Below, piece by piece: positions 8,389-16,364 of a DNA stretch of 64,000 nt (positions within the stretch are counted from its first letter, which is position 1; each line of letters begins with the position of its first letter). The stretch lies in contig JADJYE010000010.1 in NCBI GenBank assembly GCA_016719945.1, forward strand, positions 173,736-237,735, given 5' to 3'. The notes under the pieces were generated by a model. It made no database searches and had not been told where the DNA came from. It saw only the letters and a program-made list of their open reading frames with translations. A program made the position numbers and the translations under genes. The DNA comes from Polyangiaceae bacterium (GTDB lineage Bacteria > Myxococcota_A > Polyangia > Polyangiales > Polyangiaceae).

Positions 8389-9717
8389 ATGACCGAGACC
8401 GAGAGCTCGAACGACATCTCCAGGAGACTCGATCAGATAGCAAGAGCGGCGAGGGCGCGTCCCGGTGCCATCACCACGCTCGCGCACCACATCGACCTCG
8501 CGTGGCTGCGCGAGGCGCATCGACGCACTCGGAAGGACGGGGCATGCGGTGTGGACGGACGGAGCAGTGGGGAGTACGCGATGAAGTTGGAGGACAACCT
8601 CCGATCGCTGCTCGACCGCGCGAAGTCGGGCACATACCGCGCGCCGCCCGTGCGCCGCGTCCACATCCCGAAGGATGGGAAGGAGACGCGACCTCTCGGG
8701 ATCCCGACGTTCGAGGACAAGGTGCTGCAGCGCGCAGTCGCGATGCTGTTGGAGGCCGTCTACGAGCAGGACTTTCTGGACTGCTCGTTCGGCTTCCGTC
8801 CCGGGCGCTCGGCGCAACAAGCGCTGAGCGTCCTTCAAACGGCGGCGGTGAACAGTGCGGGTGGGTGGGCAATCGAGGTCGACATCCGGAAGTTCTTCGA
8901 CAGCGTCGATCATGCGGTGCTGAGGGAAGTGCTTCGCCGGCGAGTGCGAGATGGCGTGATCCTGCGCCTGATCGGAAAGTGGCTCAACGCAGGCGTGCTG
9001 GAGGACGGCGCGGTGAAGCGCCTCGACTCTGGGACGCCTCAAGGAGGGGTAATCTCGCCGATGCTGGCGAACATCCTGCTCCACGAGGTGCTCGACGCGT
9101 GGTTCCAGGACGAGGTGAAGCCCCGGCTGCGAGGTCAGGGCACGCTCGTTCGCTACGCGGACGACGCCGTGATGATGTTCTCGACGGAAGCCGACGCGAA
9201 GCGTGTGTTCGACGTCTTGCCGAAGCGATTCGCCAAGTACGGACTCACACTACATCCGGAGAAGACGAAGCTCGTCGCCTTCGAGCGACCAGACCGTCCC
9301 TACCGGACCGATCGCGACGACGGTCCGGGACCCCTGCGCCCTGGAACCTTCGACTTCCTCGGCTTCACCATCCACTGGGGCAAGGGCCTCGATGGGAAGT
9401 GGCTGGTACAGACACGAACATCCAAGAGCCGCTTCCAGCGCACGCTGAAGGCCATCGCGACGTGGTGCCAGATGCATCGTCACCACGCCATCGGTGATCA
9501 GCAGCGCGCGCTGAACCAGAAGCTTCGTGGCCACTACGCCTACTTCGGGAGGCGTGGGAACTCCGGACGCCTCTGGGACGTGTACGCACGCGCCGTTGGA
9601 ACGTGGCGCAGGTGGTTATCACGTCGATCGCATAGAGCGCAGATCACCTGGTCCGCGATGACACGGCTGCTCGAGCGGTATCCGCTCGCTCGGCCCAGAG
9701 CAAGGATCGTCTCGTAG
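8389..9717 (+). CDS. ltrA: Group II intron reverse transcriptase/maturase
   Basis: 442 residues. The RT domain shows GIPTFEDKVLQRAV, CSFGFRPGRSAQQAL, the catalytic YADD at residues 256-259 and TPQGGVISPMLANILL. The maturase (X/GIIM) domain follows: FDFLGFTIHWG, then KLRGHYAYFGRRGN. There is no HNH endonuclease domain after the maturase region, so insertion would rely on reverse splicing with nascent-strand or other primers. It lies inside the intron, starting about 545 nt from the 5' end. A GAGG precedes the ATG by about 8 nt. The protein should help fold both intron copies; the copy in locus 2 is broken. Confidence 0.95.
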   Translation: MTETESSNDISRRLDQIARAARARPGAITTLAHHIDLAWLREAHRRTRKDGACGVDGRSSGEYAMKLEDNLRSLLDRAKSGTYRAPPVRRVHIPKDGKETRPLGIPTFEDKVLQRAVAMLLEAVYEQDFLDCSFGFRPGRSAQQALSVLQTAAVNSAGGWAIEVDIRKFFDSVDHAVLREVLRRRVRDGVILRLIGKWLNAGVLEDGAVKRLDSGTPQGGVISPMLANILLHEVLDAWFQDEVKPRLRGQGTLVRYADDAVMMFSTEADAKRVFDVLPKRFAKYGLTLHPEKTKLVAFERPDRPYRTDRDDGPGPLRPGTFDFLGFTIHWGKGLDGKWLVQTRTSKSRFQRTLKAIATWCQMHRHHAIGDQQRALNQKLRGHYAYFGRRGNSGRLWDVYARAVGTWRRWLSRRSHRAQITWSAMTRLLERYPLARPRARIVS

Positions 9718-9734
9718 CGAATCCGCCGCACGAG

Positions 9735-9806
9735 GAGCCGGATGCGGTAGTCCCGCACGTCCGGATCTGTGGGGGCCCCGGGAAGAAATTCCCGGGGCTA
9801 CCCGAC
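9735..9806 (+). ncRNA. Domains V and VI of group II intron copy 1
   Basis: Domain V (9735-9768) is the catalytic hairpin with the typical GAGCCG start and 34-nt length. Domain VI (9769-9806) has the GCCCCGGGAA / TTCCCGGGGC stem, a GAAA loop and the bulged A at 9800. Together these fix the 3' splice site after 9806. Confidence 0.88.
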
Positions 9807-9826
9807 CTCCTCTCCTCTCCTCTCCT
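9807..9826 (+). repeat. CTCCT x4, 3' half of the signal-peptide pentamer array (copy 1)
   Basis: Four perfect CTCCT units begin exactly at the 3' splice site, while three more end exactly at the 5' splice site (7829-7843). After splicing the array has seven units. Copy 2 has six. One unit is 5 bp, so the number of units decides the reading frame between ATG and the RHS body. Confidence 0.9.
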
Positions 9827-12800
9827 CTTCGCTCTGCTCGCCGTCTCGTGTGACGACGGAGCGGACGAGACGGTAGGCACGAGCGAGCAAGCGGTGACGT
9901 GCCGCGCAGTGGAGCTGTCGATCTCCCGCAGCCCCGGGTCCGCGTGGACCACCGACGAGGAGACGCTGTCACCGGCGATGTCGTTCGTGTTGCCAGATCG
10001 GCTGCAGGTCGTCGCCAACAACGCGGGGCTGCACGACGTGACGTTCAGCTACACGCTCGGCGCTGCGCTCCACACGTGCCTCTACCGCGCGCGCTGGAAG
10101 CCGGTCGGGCAGCCGGATCAGTTCGTGTCGTGCACGTCGGGCGCGGTGCCGGGGGAGGCGATCGAGGCGGATTGGGTAGCGCTGAGCTCCAGTGGCTCGC
10201 CCGCCACGATCACGCTGACGCTCGAGGAGACGCTGCCCTGCGACGGGGGCGTGGGAGGCGGCACCGCAACCGGCGGCTCCGGCCAAGGCGGGCTGCACGT
10301 GGGCGGCTTCGGCGGCAGCAGCACCGGCGGCGCCCCGCAGGGAGGCGCAGGGCAAGGCGGCTCGACCGCGCAGGGCGCCGGCGGTCTGGGTGGAGCCGGA
10401 GGCGTGGGGGGACAAGGTGGCTCCAGCCAAGGAGGCCATGGCGGAGCCGGCGGAAGTCCAGGCACCGGAGGAGAGGGCGGAGTCGGCGGGCAAGGGGGCG
10501 ACGGAGGCGAAGGCGGCAGCGGCGGCGGCCCGTCCTGCGCCGACATCGTGGACGACGGCGACCCCTGCACGATCGACCGCTGTGATCCGAGCGGCGTGCT
10601 CGTGCGCACGACGTGCAGCGCGCTCGATCCCACCGTGTCGACCACGCTCTACGACTCGCTCTCGTTCTTGTTCGAGACCGAGCCGCTCGTGCAGACCGGC
10701 GTCGCGCCGGGCACCATCGACGTCGTGGCGGTAGCCGGAATCACGGGGCGCGTCGTCGGCCCAGACGGGCTCGGGCTCTCCAATGTCTCGGTGACGATCC
10801 TCGGGCACCCCGAATACGGCGCGACCCTCACGGACGCGACCGGCCGCTACATCCTCGCCGTCAACGCGAGCCATCGGCTGACCCTCGACATCCAGGCCGC
10901 AGGCTTCATCCGCGCGCAGCGCGCCGTTGAGGCGCCCATGCAGCAGATTGCGCACGCGGCCGACGTGATGCTGAGCGTGGCCAACCCGAGCGCGACCTTC
11001 GTGGATCTGGAAGCGATCACGGAGCCGACGGCGGCGCTCGGCAGCGTGGAGAGCGACGACGCCGGCCCGCGCCAGGGCGCGCTGCTGTTCGCGCCCGGGA
11101 CGACGGCGGCCATGCGCTTTCCGGATGGCTCGACCCAGGCTGTGCCTTCGATGACGGTGCGTGTCACCGAGCTCACCGTCGGCGTGGACGGCCAACGCCG
11201 CATGCCGGGAGAGCTCCCAGACAACACAGCGTACACCTACGCCGTCGACCTCCAGGCTGACGAGGCCGCTGCGGCGGGCGCAGAGCACGTCGAGCTCAGC
11301 GAGCCGGCAAGCTACTTCCTCGAGAACTTCATTGGGGCGCCGGTCGGCACCGCCGTGCCCGCCGGCACGTACGACTACGAGCAAGGCCTCTGGGTGGCCG
11401 ACCCCGACGGGCGTGTGGCGCAGCTCGTCTCGATCACCGGCGGCCTTGCCGACCTCGATATCACCGGCGACGGAGTCGCCGACTCGGCGGCGTCGGTGGA
11501 GGCGATCGGGATCAGCGACGATGAGCGCGCCTGGCTCGCGACGCGCTACGCCGTGGGCGCCGAGCTGTGGCACACGGAGGTCGCCCACTTTTCGGTGATC
11601 GACCTCAACAACATGAAGGGCTGCCCTGCTTGCGAAGGGCCGCCGGACCTGCCGGTTACGACGGACGACACGTGCTCCGCGGAGGAGGAGGTCGCGTCGG
11701 TGATCGAGTGCACCAACCAGACCTTCGGAGAGGACGTGCCGATCGCGGGTACGCCGTACAGCCTGCACTATCGCAGCGACCGAGTACCCGGGCGCGCCGC
11801 CGCGCGCCGTGTGACGGTGCAGATCACCGACGACACGGTGTCTGCCGTGCTGCGCGCGGTCGTGGTGCGGCTGCGGGTGGCGGGGCGGCAGATCGAGCAG
11901 CGAGTCGAGTGCCCCTGCTCGCCCAATGACACCACGACGATCGAGTGGGACGGGCTGGACCTGTTCGGGCGCACGACGCATGGGCACCAGCCAGCGGAGA
12001 TCGAGCTCGCCTACGAGTATCCATTTGGCAGCGGGGCGCCGTCGCCGCGGGTGGACGGCCTCACCTCGTTTGGGACGTGGCTACCCAACCTCGAGCTCAA
12101 CGTCGACGACGTGCGCAACGTCGCTGAGATCCGAACGCGCCGGCGGCTCGACCTCGGGCGCTCGGGCAACGAGGTGCACGGCCTCGGCCGGTTCTCGTTC
12201 GATGCGGTGCATGCGTACGACCTTGCGAGCCGCACTTTGTACCGCGGCGACGGCTCACGCCGGCGCGGCGACGCGGTGACGAGCACCCTGGAGCCGCTCC
12301 ACATCAAGGGTCTCAACGACGTCCTCTGGGACACCCTCGCGCTGCCCGACGGCGGCTTCCTCATGAGCCTCGCCTCCGGCCTCTATCGTCGAGGTCCAGA
12401 CGGGACCGACACCAAGCTCGGCCCCCACGTCTCGGATGGCTGCACCTCCGCCTTCGAGATCCCAGCCTTGCAGTCGTGTTACGCGAAGCTGCTCTCCAAC
12501 CTGACGCTCGGTCCCGACGGGAGCATCTACGCGACCATCGAGAGCGGGTCGCGCATCCTGCGCATCCGGCCGAGTGGCATCGTCTCCCACGTGGCGGGAC
12601 TTGGCTTGGGAGGTGAAACGGGCGACGGCGGGCTCGCCACGTCCGCCTTCGTCTCGTGTCGGTCGCTCGCCGTCGGCTCCGACGGTGCCGTGTATTGCGG
12701 TGGCAACACCACGCTTCGACGTATCGGCCCCGAGGGCACCATCCGCACGGTCGCGGGCGGGCCCGGCACGCTGAATGGCAACGACATCCCGGCCGCTCAA

Positions 12801-15800
12801 GCGCAGCTCCGCGTCGTGGTCGACATGACCTTCCTGCGCGACGGCTCCCTCCTGCTCAACACGGAAGGGCTCACCAGCCAGCTGCGCAAGATCGGCACGG
12901 ACGGCGTCATCCGCTGCGTCGCCGGCTGCGGAGGGACATCGTACGCTGACGGCGAGCCGGCGCTGACCGCCCTGCTCGATCGCTGCGACGACATCGCCGA
13001 GGGCCCCGACGGCACGCTCTATTTCACCGCCGCCGTAGCTCAGCTCGCCCCGAACGGCAGCACGATCTTCCGCAAGGCCATCCGCACGATCGGTCTCGAC
13101 GGTCGCCTCGGCACCCTCGCGGGGCTCGGCGGACCCGAGTGCCAGGACAACGTGAACCTGTGCGGCGTCGACGGCCCCGCGCTGAGCGCAAACTTCAGCC
13201 CGAGCAGCCTCTCGATCGGCGCCGACGGCAAGGTCTTCGGACACACCCCGCAGATGGTCTTCGGTCTGACCGCCGACTTGCCTTCGTTTGCGCGCAGCGG
13301 CTTCGTCGTGACCGAGGGCGAGGGCCGCACGGCGTACCTGTTCGACGCGCAAGGTCGGCACCTGCAGACCTTCGACGCCGACACGGGTGTGGTCACCCTC
13401 ACCATCACGCATGACGACGAGGGGCGACTCCTGTCGCTCACCGACCGCGACGGGCTCGTCACCTCGATTGAGCGTGACGCCGCCGGCACGCCGCTCGAGA
13501 TCGTGGGCCCCTACGGCCACCGCACCAACCTCGGCCTCGACGACAACGGAACCCTCAACCGCATCGAGGACCCCGAGGGAGGCGCCTGGATCGCCGACTA
13601 CGACGACCTCGGGCTCATGCTCTCGTGGACCAACCGCAACGGCCATCAGAAGACGCTCACCTGGGACTCGGGCGGCCTCCTGCAATCCATCACTGACGCC
13701 GCCTTCGCCACGACCACGCTGACCCCCACGACAACGCCTGCCGGACGAGCGGTGACCCTCGAGAGCGCCCTTGGGCGCACCCGCACCTATGCTCTCGAGC
13801 AGGCCGCCGGGCCGACCGAGGTGCGCGCCAACACGGGGCGCAACGGCCTTATCACCACCTCCATCCGCACAGGCGCGGCGACCTCCTCGGTCACCTCCCC
13901 GGACGGCACCCTCACCTCGATCACCCGCGCCCCTGACCCCCGCTTCGGCATGGCGTCGCCGTACGTGGCCGAGCATGTGGTCGCCCTCCCGAGCGGCCTC
14001 ACCAAGACCGTCACTCGCACTCGGGACGTGACGCTCGCGGGGCCCGGTGCCCTCTTCGACCTCGAGACGCGGACCGACGTGACGACGATCGGTGGACGCT
14101 CGTGGTCCACCACCTACGACAAGACCACGAGCGAGGTGACGACGACCTCGCCCGAGGGCCGTGTCGCGACACGCGTGCTCGACGCGCTCGGCCGCACGAT
14201 CGAGCTGCACGCCCCGGGTAGCCTGCCTGTCTCGATCGGCTACGATCTCGACGGAAGGCCCATCATCACCGCGCAAGGCACTCGCTTTTCCGTCACCAGC
14301 TACGGACCCGACGGCATGATCGCCTCGATCACCGACCCCCTATCGCGAACCACCGTCTTCACGCGGGACGCCGTGGGCCGAGTGGTCGCGGAAGAGCGCC
14401 CCGACCTCGCCGTCACCACTCTGGGCTACGACCTCGAGGGAAACAACACCGCCATCACGCCCCCGTCCAAACCGGCGCACGGCATGAGCTACAACCTCGT
14501 CGAGCTGCTCGAGAGCTACACCCCGCCTGCGGTCGTGAGCGGCGGCGGCGCGACCGAATACGCCTATGACCTCGACCGCGCGCTGACCGAGGTCCTCCAG
14601 CCCGGGCCGCGGCTGGTCGAACATACGTACGATGGCGCGGGCCGTCCTGAGACGACGACCTTCCCGGGTGGCGTAGTCACCCGTGGCTATGACACCGCGA
14701 CGGGCAAGCTCACCACCCTCGCCGGCCCCGACGTCACCCTGACCTCGACCCACGACGGCGCCTTGCTCACGTCCGTCGCCATGACCGGCCCCGTCGCTGG
14801 GACGATCTCATGGCAACACGACACGGCCTTCCGGATGATCGAAGAGCGCGTCAATGGCGCCCACCCTGCCGCCTTCGCCTTCGACGACGACGACCTGCTC
14901 ACCCAGGCGGGTGGGCTCACGCTCACCCGCGACCCCGCGAGCGGCTTCGTCACCCAGGCGACCGCCGGCCTCGTCACCGAGGCCTGGACGTACAGCGACT
15001 ACGGCGAGGTCGAGACGTACACCGCCACGGTCGGAGGGGTCGTCCAGATCGCGTGGAGCTACGTGCGCGACGACCTCGGCCGCATCGTCGAGAAGACCGA
15101 GACGACGCCCGCCGGCACCCGTGTGCTCGTCTACGAATACGACCTCGCGGCTCGCCTGTCCGCGGTCTACGAGGATGGCCTCCTCGTCGAGAGCTACGGC
15201 TTCGACGACAACGGCAACCGCCTCTCGTCGCTGAACGCCGACGGCGTCTTCGACGCGGCCTTCGACGACCAGGACCGACTGCTCGAGTACGGCGACGAGA
15301 GCTTCACGTGGACCGACAACGGGGAGCTGCTCGCTCGCACGGACACCGCGAGCGGTGACACCACGACCTTTGCCTATGACGCCGTGAGCAACCTCCGCGG
15401 CGTTGGTCTCCCGAGCGGCGATCTCGTGGAGTACCTCGTCGACGGCCGAGGCCGGCGGGTCGGCAAGCGGGTCAACGGCGCCCTGGTGAAGGGGTGGCTG
15501 TGGCGCGGCCAGCTCCAGCCCGTCGCGGAGCTCGACGGCGCGGGCAACGTCGTCGCCAGGTTTGTCTACGCCGGCGGCATCAACGTGCCCGCCTTGATCG
15601 TCACGCCGAGCGCGACGTACCGGCTGGTCACGGACCACCTCGGCAGCGTGAGGCGCGTGGTCGACGTCGGGTCGGGCGCCGTCGTGCAGGAGCTCGACTA
15701 CGACGCCTGGGGGCGGGTCTTGCTGGACACGAGCCCGGGACTGCAGCCCTTCGGGTTTGCCGGCGGGTTGTACGACCCGGCCACGGGGCTCGTGCGGTTT

Positions 15801-16145
15801 GGCGCTCGGGACTACGACGCGGAAACCGGGCGGTGGACGACGAAGGATCCCATCCGGTTTGGGGGTGGCGTTAACCTGTTCGTCTACGGCGGTGGAGATC
15901 CCATTCGTTTCCTTGACCCCACCGGATTCGACGCGGTGGCAGTTGGCCTAGAGATCCTCGAATGGGGCTCAAGGCTAGGCGGGGCCTCGCGGCTCGTCGG
16001 ACCGGGACTGACGGTGAGCGCTATCATGGGTGGCATCCTGACGGCGGGGATAGTCCTTTATCCCTCAGACATCGCCATTGGGCCGGGCGAGTGCACGACC
16101 GTCAACTGCGGCGAGGAAGTCTCCAGACGACATGTGCTGGGATGA
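9807..16145 (+). CDS. RHS/YD-repeat toxin lipoprotein, teneurin-like, locus 1 (exon 2)
   Basis: Over 2100 residues. In its own frame exon 2 begins LLSSPLLFALLAVSC, the hydrophobic core and lipobox of a lipoprotein signal. A Gly-rich linker follows (10240-10530), then a carboxypeptidase-regulatory-like beta domain (about 10735-10990, ITGRVVGPDGLGLSNVSV), an NHL-type propeller (about 12300-13300, VGSDGAVYCGGNTTLRRIG), YD repeats (13300-15700) and the RHS core (GLYDPATGLVRFGARDYDAE ... DPIRF ... LDPTGF). The order NHL then YD shell then variable tip resembles teneurins and Tc-C toxins. Exon 1 joined at the predicted splice site enters a different frame (stop TAG 9874-9876), so this copy appears phase-OFF unless one CTCCT is lost. 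Internal GTG starts such as 9894 would give no signal. The frame closes at 16145, but the true tip probably continues in other frames to 16363. Confidence 0.9.
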   Translation, partial: LLSSPLLFALLAVSCDDGADETVGTSEQAVTCRAVELSISRSPGSAWTTDEETLSPAMSFVLPDRLQVVANNAGLHDVTFSYTLGAALHTCLYRARWKPVGQPDQFVSCTSGAVPGEAIEADWVALSSSGSPATITLTLEETLPCDGGVGGGTATGGSGQGGLHVGGFGGSSTGGAPQGGAGQGGSTAQGAGGLGGAGGVGGQGGSSQGGHGGAGGSPGTGGEGGVGGQGGDGGEGGSGGGPSCADIVDDGDPCTIDRCDPSGVLVRTTCSALDPTVSTTLYDSLSFLFETEPLVQTGVAPGTIDVVAVAGITGRVVGPDGLGLSNVSVTILGHPEYGATLTDATGRYILAVNASHRLTLDIQAAGFIRAQRAVEAPMQQIAHAADVMLSVANPSATFVDLEAITEPTAALGSVESDDAGPRQGALLFAPGTTAAMRFPDGSTQAVPSMTVRVTELTVGVDGQRRMPGELPDNTAYTYAVDLQADEAAAAGAEHVELSEPASYFLENFIGAPVGTAVPAGTYDYEQGLWVADPDGRVAQLVSITGGLADLDITGDGVADSAASVEAIGISDDERAWLATRYAVGAELWHTEVAHFSVIDLNNMKGCPACEGPPDLPVTTDDTCSAEEEVASVIECTNQTFGEDVPIAGTPYSLHYRSDRVPGRAAARRVTVQITDDTVSAVLRAVVVRLRVAGRQIEQRVECPCSPNDTTTIEWDGLDLFGRTTHGHQPAEIELAYEYPFGSGAPSPRVDGLTSFGTWLPNLELNVDDVRNVAEIRTRRRLDLGRSGNEVHGLGRFSFDAVHAYDLASRTLYRGDGSRRRGDAVTSTLEPLHIKGLNDVLWDTLALPDGGFLMSLASGLYRRGPDGTDTKLGPHVSDGCTSAFEIPALQSCYAKLLSNLTLGPDGSIYATIESGSRILRIRPSGIVSHVAGLGLGGETGDGGLATSAFVSCRSLAVGSDGAVYCGGNTTLRRIGPEGTIRTVAGGPGTLNGNDIPAAQAQLRVVVDMTFLRDGSLLLNTEGLTSQLRKIGTDGVIRCVAGCGGTSYADGEPALTALLDRCDDIAEGPDGTLYFTAAVAQLAPNGSTIFRKAIRTIGLDGRLGTLAGLGGPECQDNVNLCGVDGPALSANFSPSSLSIGADGKVFGHTPQMVFGLTADLPSFARSGFVVTEGEGRTAYLFDAQGRHLQTFDADTGVVTLTITHDDEGRLLSLTDRDGLVTSIERDAAGTPLEIVGPYGHRTNLGLDDNGTLNRIEDPEGGAWIADYDDLGLMLSWTNRNGHQKTLTWDSGGLLQSITDAAFATTTLTPTTTPAGRAVTLESALGRTRTYALEQAAGPTEVRANTGRNGLITTSIRTGAATSSVTSPDGTLTSITRAPDPRFGMASPYVAEHVVALPSGLTKTVTRTRDVTLAGPGALFDLETRTDVTTIGGRSWSTTYDKTTSEVTTTSPEGRVATRVLDALGRTIELHAPGSLPVSIGYDLDGRPIITAQGTRFSVTSYGPDGMIASITDPLSRTTVFTRDAVGRVVAEERPDLAVTTLGYDLEGNNTAITPPSKPAHGMSYNLVELLESYTPPAVVSGGGATEYAYDLDRALTEVLQPGPRLVEHTYDGAGRPETTTFPGGVVTRGYDTATGKLTTLAGPDVTLTSTHDGALLTSVAMTGPVAGTISWQHDTAFRMIEERVNGAHPAAFAFDDDDLLTQAGGLTLTRDPASGFVTQATAGLVTEAWTYSDYGEVETYTATVGGVVQIAWSYVRDDLGRIVEKTETTPAGTRVLVYEYDLAARLSAVYEDGLLVESYGFDDNGNRLSSLNADGVFDAAFDDQDRLLEYGDESFTWTDNGELLARTDTASGDTTTFAYDAVSNLRGVGLPSGDLVEYLVDGRGRRVGKRVNGALVKGWLWRGQLQPVAELDGAGNVVARFVYAGGINVPALIVTPSATYRLVTDHLGSVRRVVDVGSGAVVQELDYDAWGRVLLDTSPGLQPFGFAGGLYDPATGLVRFGARDYDAETGRWTTKDPIRFGGGVNLFVYGGGDPIRFLDPTGFDAVAVGLEILEWGSRLGGASRLVGPGLTVSAIMGGILTAGIVLYPSDIAIGPGECTTVNCGEEVSRRHVLG

Positions 16146-16363
16146 GTCCGCCGACACGTTTCCGACTCTTCCGGTCGACCCGGACTTCAGCCAGTGCTTA
16201 CAAAAACCCCTTTCGCGAGGAAGCGGGGCGTTGCTGCGAGCGAATCTGCGAGGCCGCTTATGGCCCACAGATTCCGCCGCCGCCCGGCGCGCCTTTTGGT
16301 CCGCCCGCACCGTGGGCTGATTGCGCTCGGCGGTGCAAGACCCACGTGGGAGTCGACCCCTAG
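16121..16363 (+). pseudogene. Frameshifted C-terminal toxin tip of RHS 1
   Basis: After GPGECTTVNCGEE the RHS frame ends quickly at 16145. A shift near 16121 leads into a natural-looking stretch, SPDDMCWDESADTFPTLP; a second shift at the A-run near 16201-16205 leads into NPFREEAGRCCERICEAAYG and a Pro-rich Cys-containing end, stopping at TAG 16361-16363. That stop is one base before the ATG of the next gene, the same spacing as in the other tip/immunity pairs. Both shifts look like single-base insertions. The tip family is not recognised; it is Cys-rich. Real decay and sequencing error are both possible. Confidence 0.5.
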
Positions 16364-16364
16364 C

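Larger units (their letters stand above)
7844..9806 (+). mobile_element. Group II intron, copy 1 (1963 nt), with intact maturase gene
   Basis: The 5' end has the group II consensus GTGCG. The 3' end has a 34-nt domain V at 9735-9768 (starts GAGCCGGATGCGG) and a domain VI hairpin with a perfect 10-bp stem (9775-9784 and 9789-9798, GAAA loop). An unpaired A at 9800 lies 7 nt before the 3' end, the usual branch-point distance. The intron ends CCCGAC. EBS1 AGGAGAG at 8204-8210 pairs perfectly with the last seven bases of exon 1. A reverse transcriptase gene occupies the middle. Group II introns are self-splicing retroelements that home through RNA. This one splits the signal-peptide region of an RHS gene. 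Confidence 0.92.
7713..15870 (+). repeat. Large direct repeat, copy 1 (RHS leader, intron, RHS body)
   Basis: This block matches 46799-54955 in the same orientation, offset about 39.08 kb. The left edge is abrupt: homology begins at GCGCCCAC on both sides. The right edge is where the RHS core gives way to unrelated toxin tips. Intron sequences are nearly identical, whereas the exons and leader differ at several positions per 100 bases. Confidence 0.95.

Noticed and set aside
9894..9896. GTG 9894 as the start of RHS protein 1
   Set aside because: It would remove the hydrophobic core and lipobox (LFALLAVSC) that are encoded in frame just upstream and are conserved in copy 2; kept only as a possible internal start.
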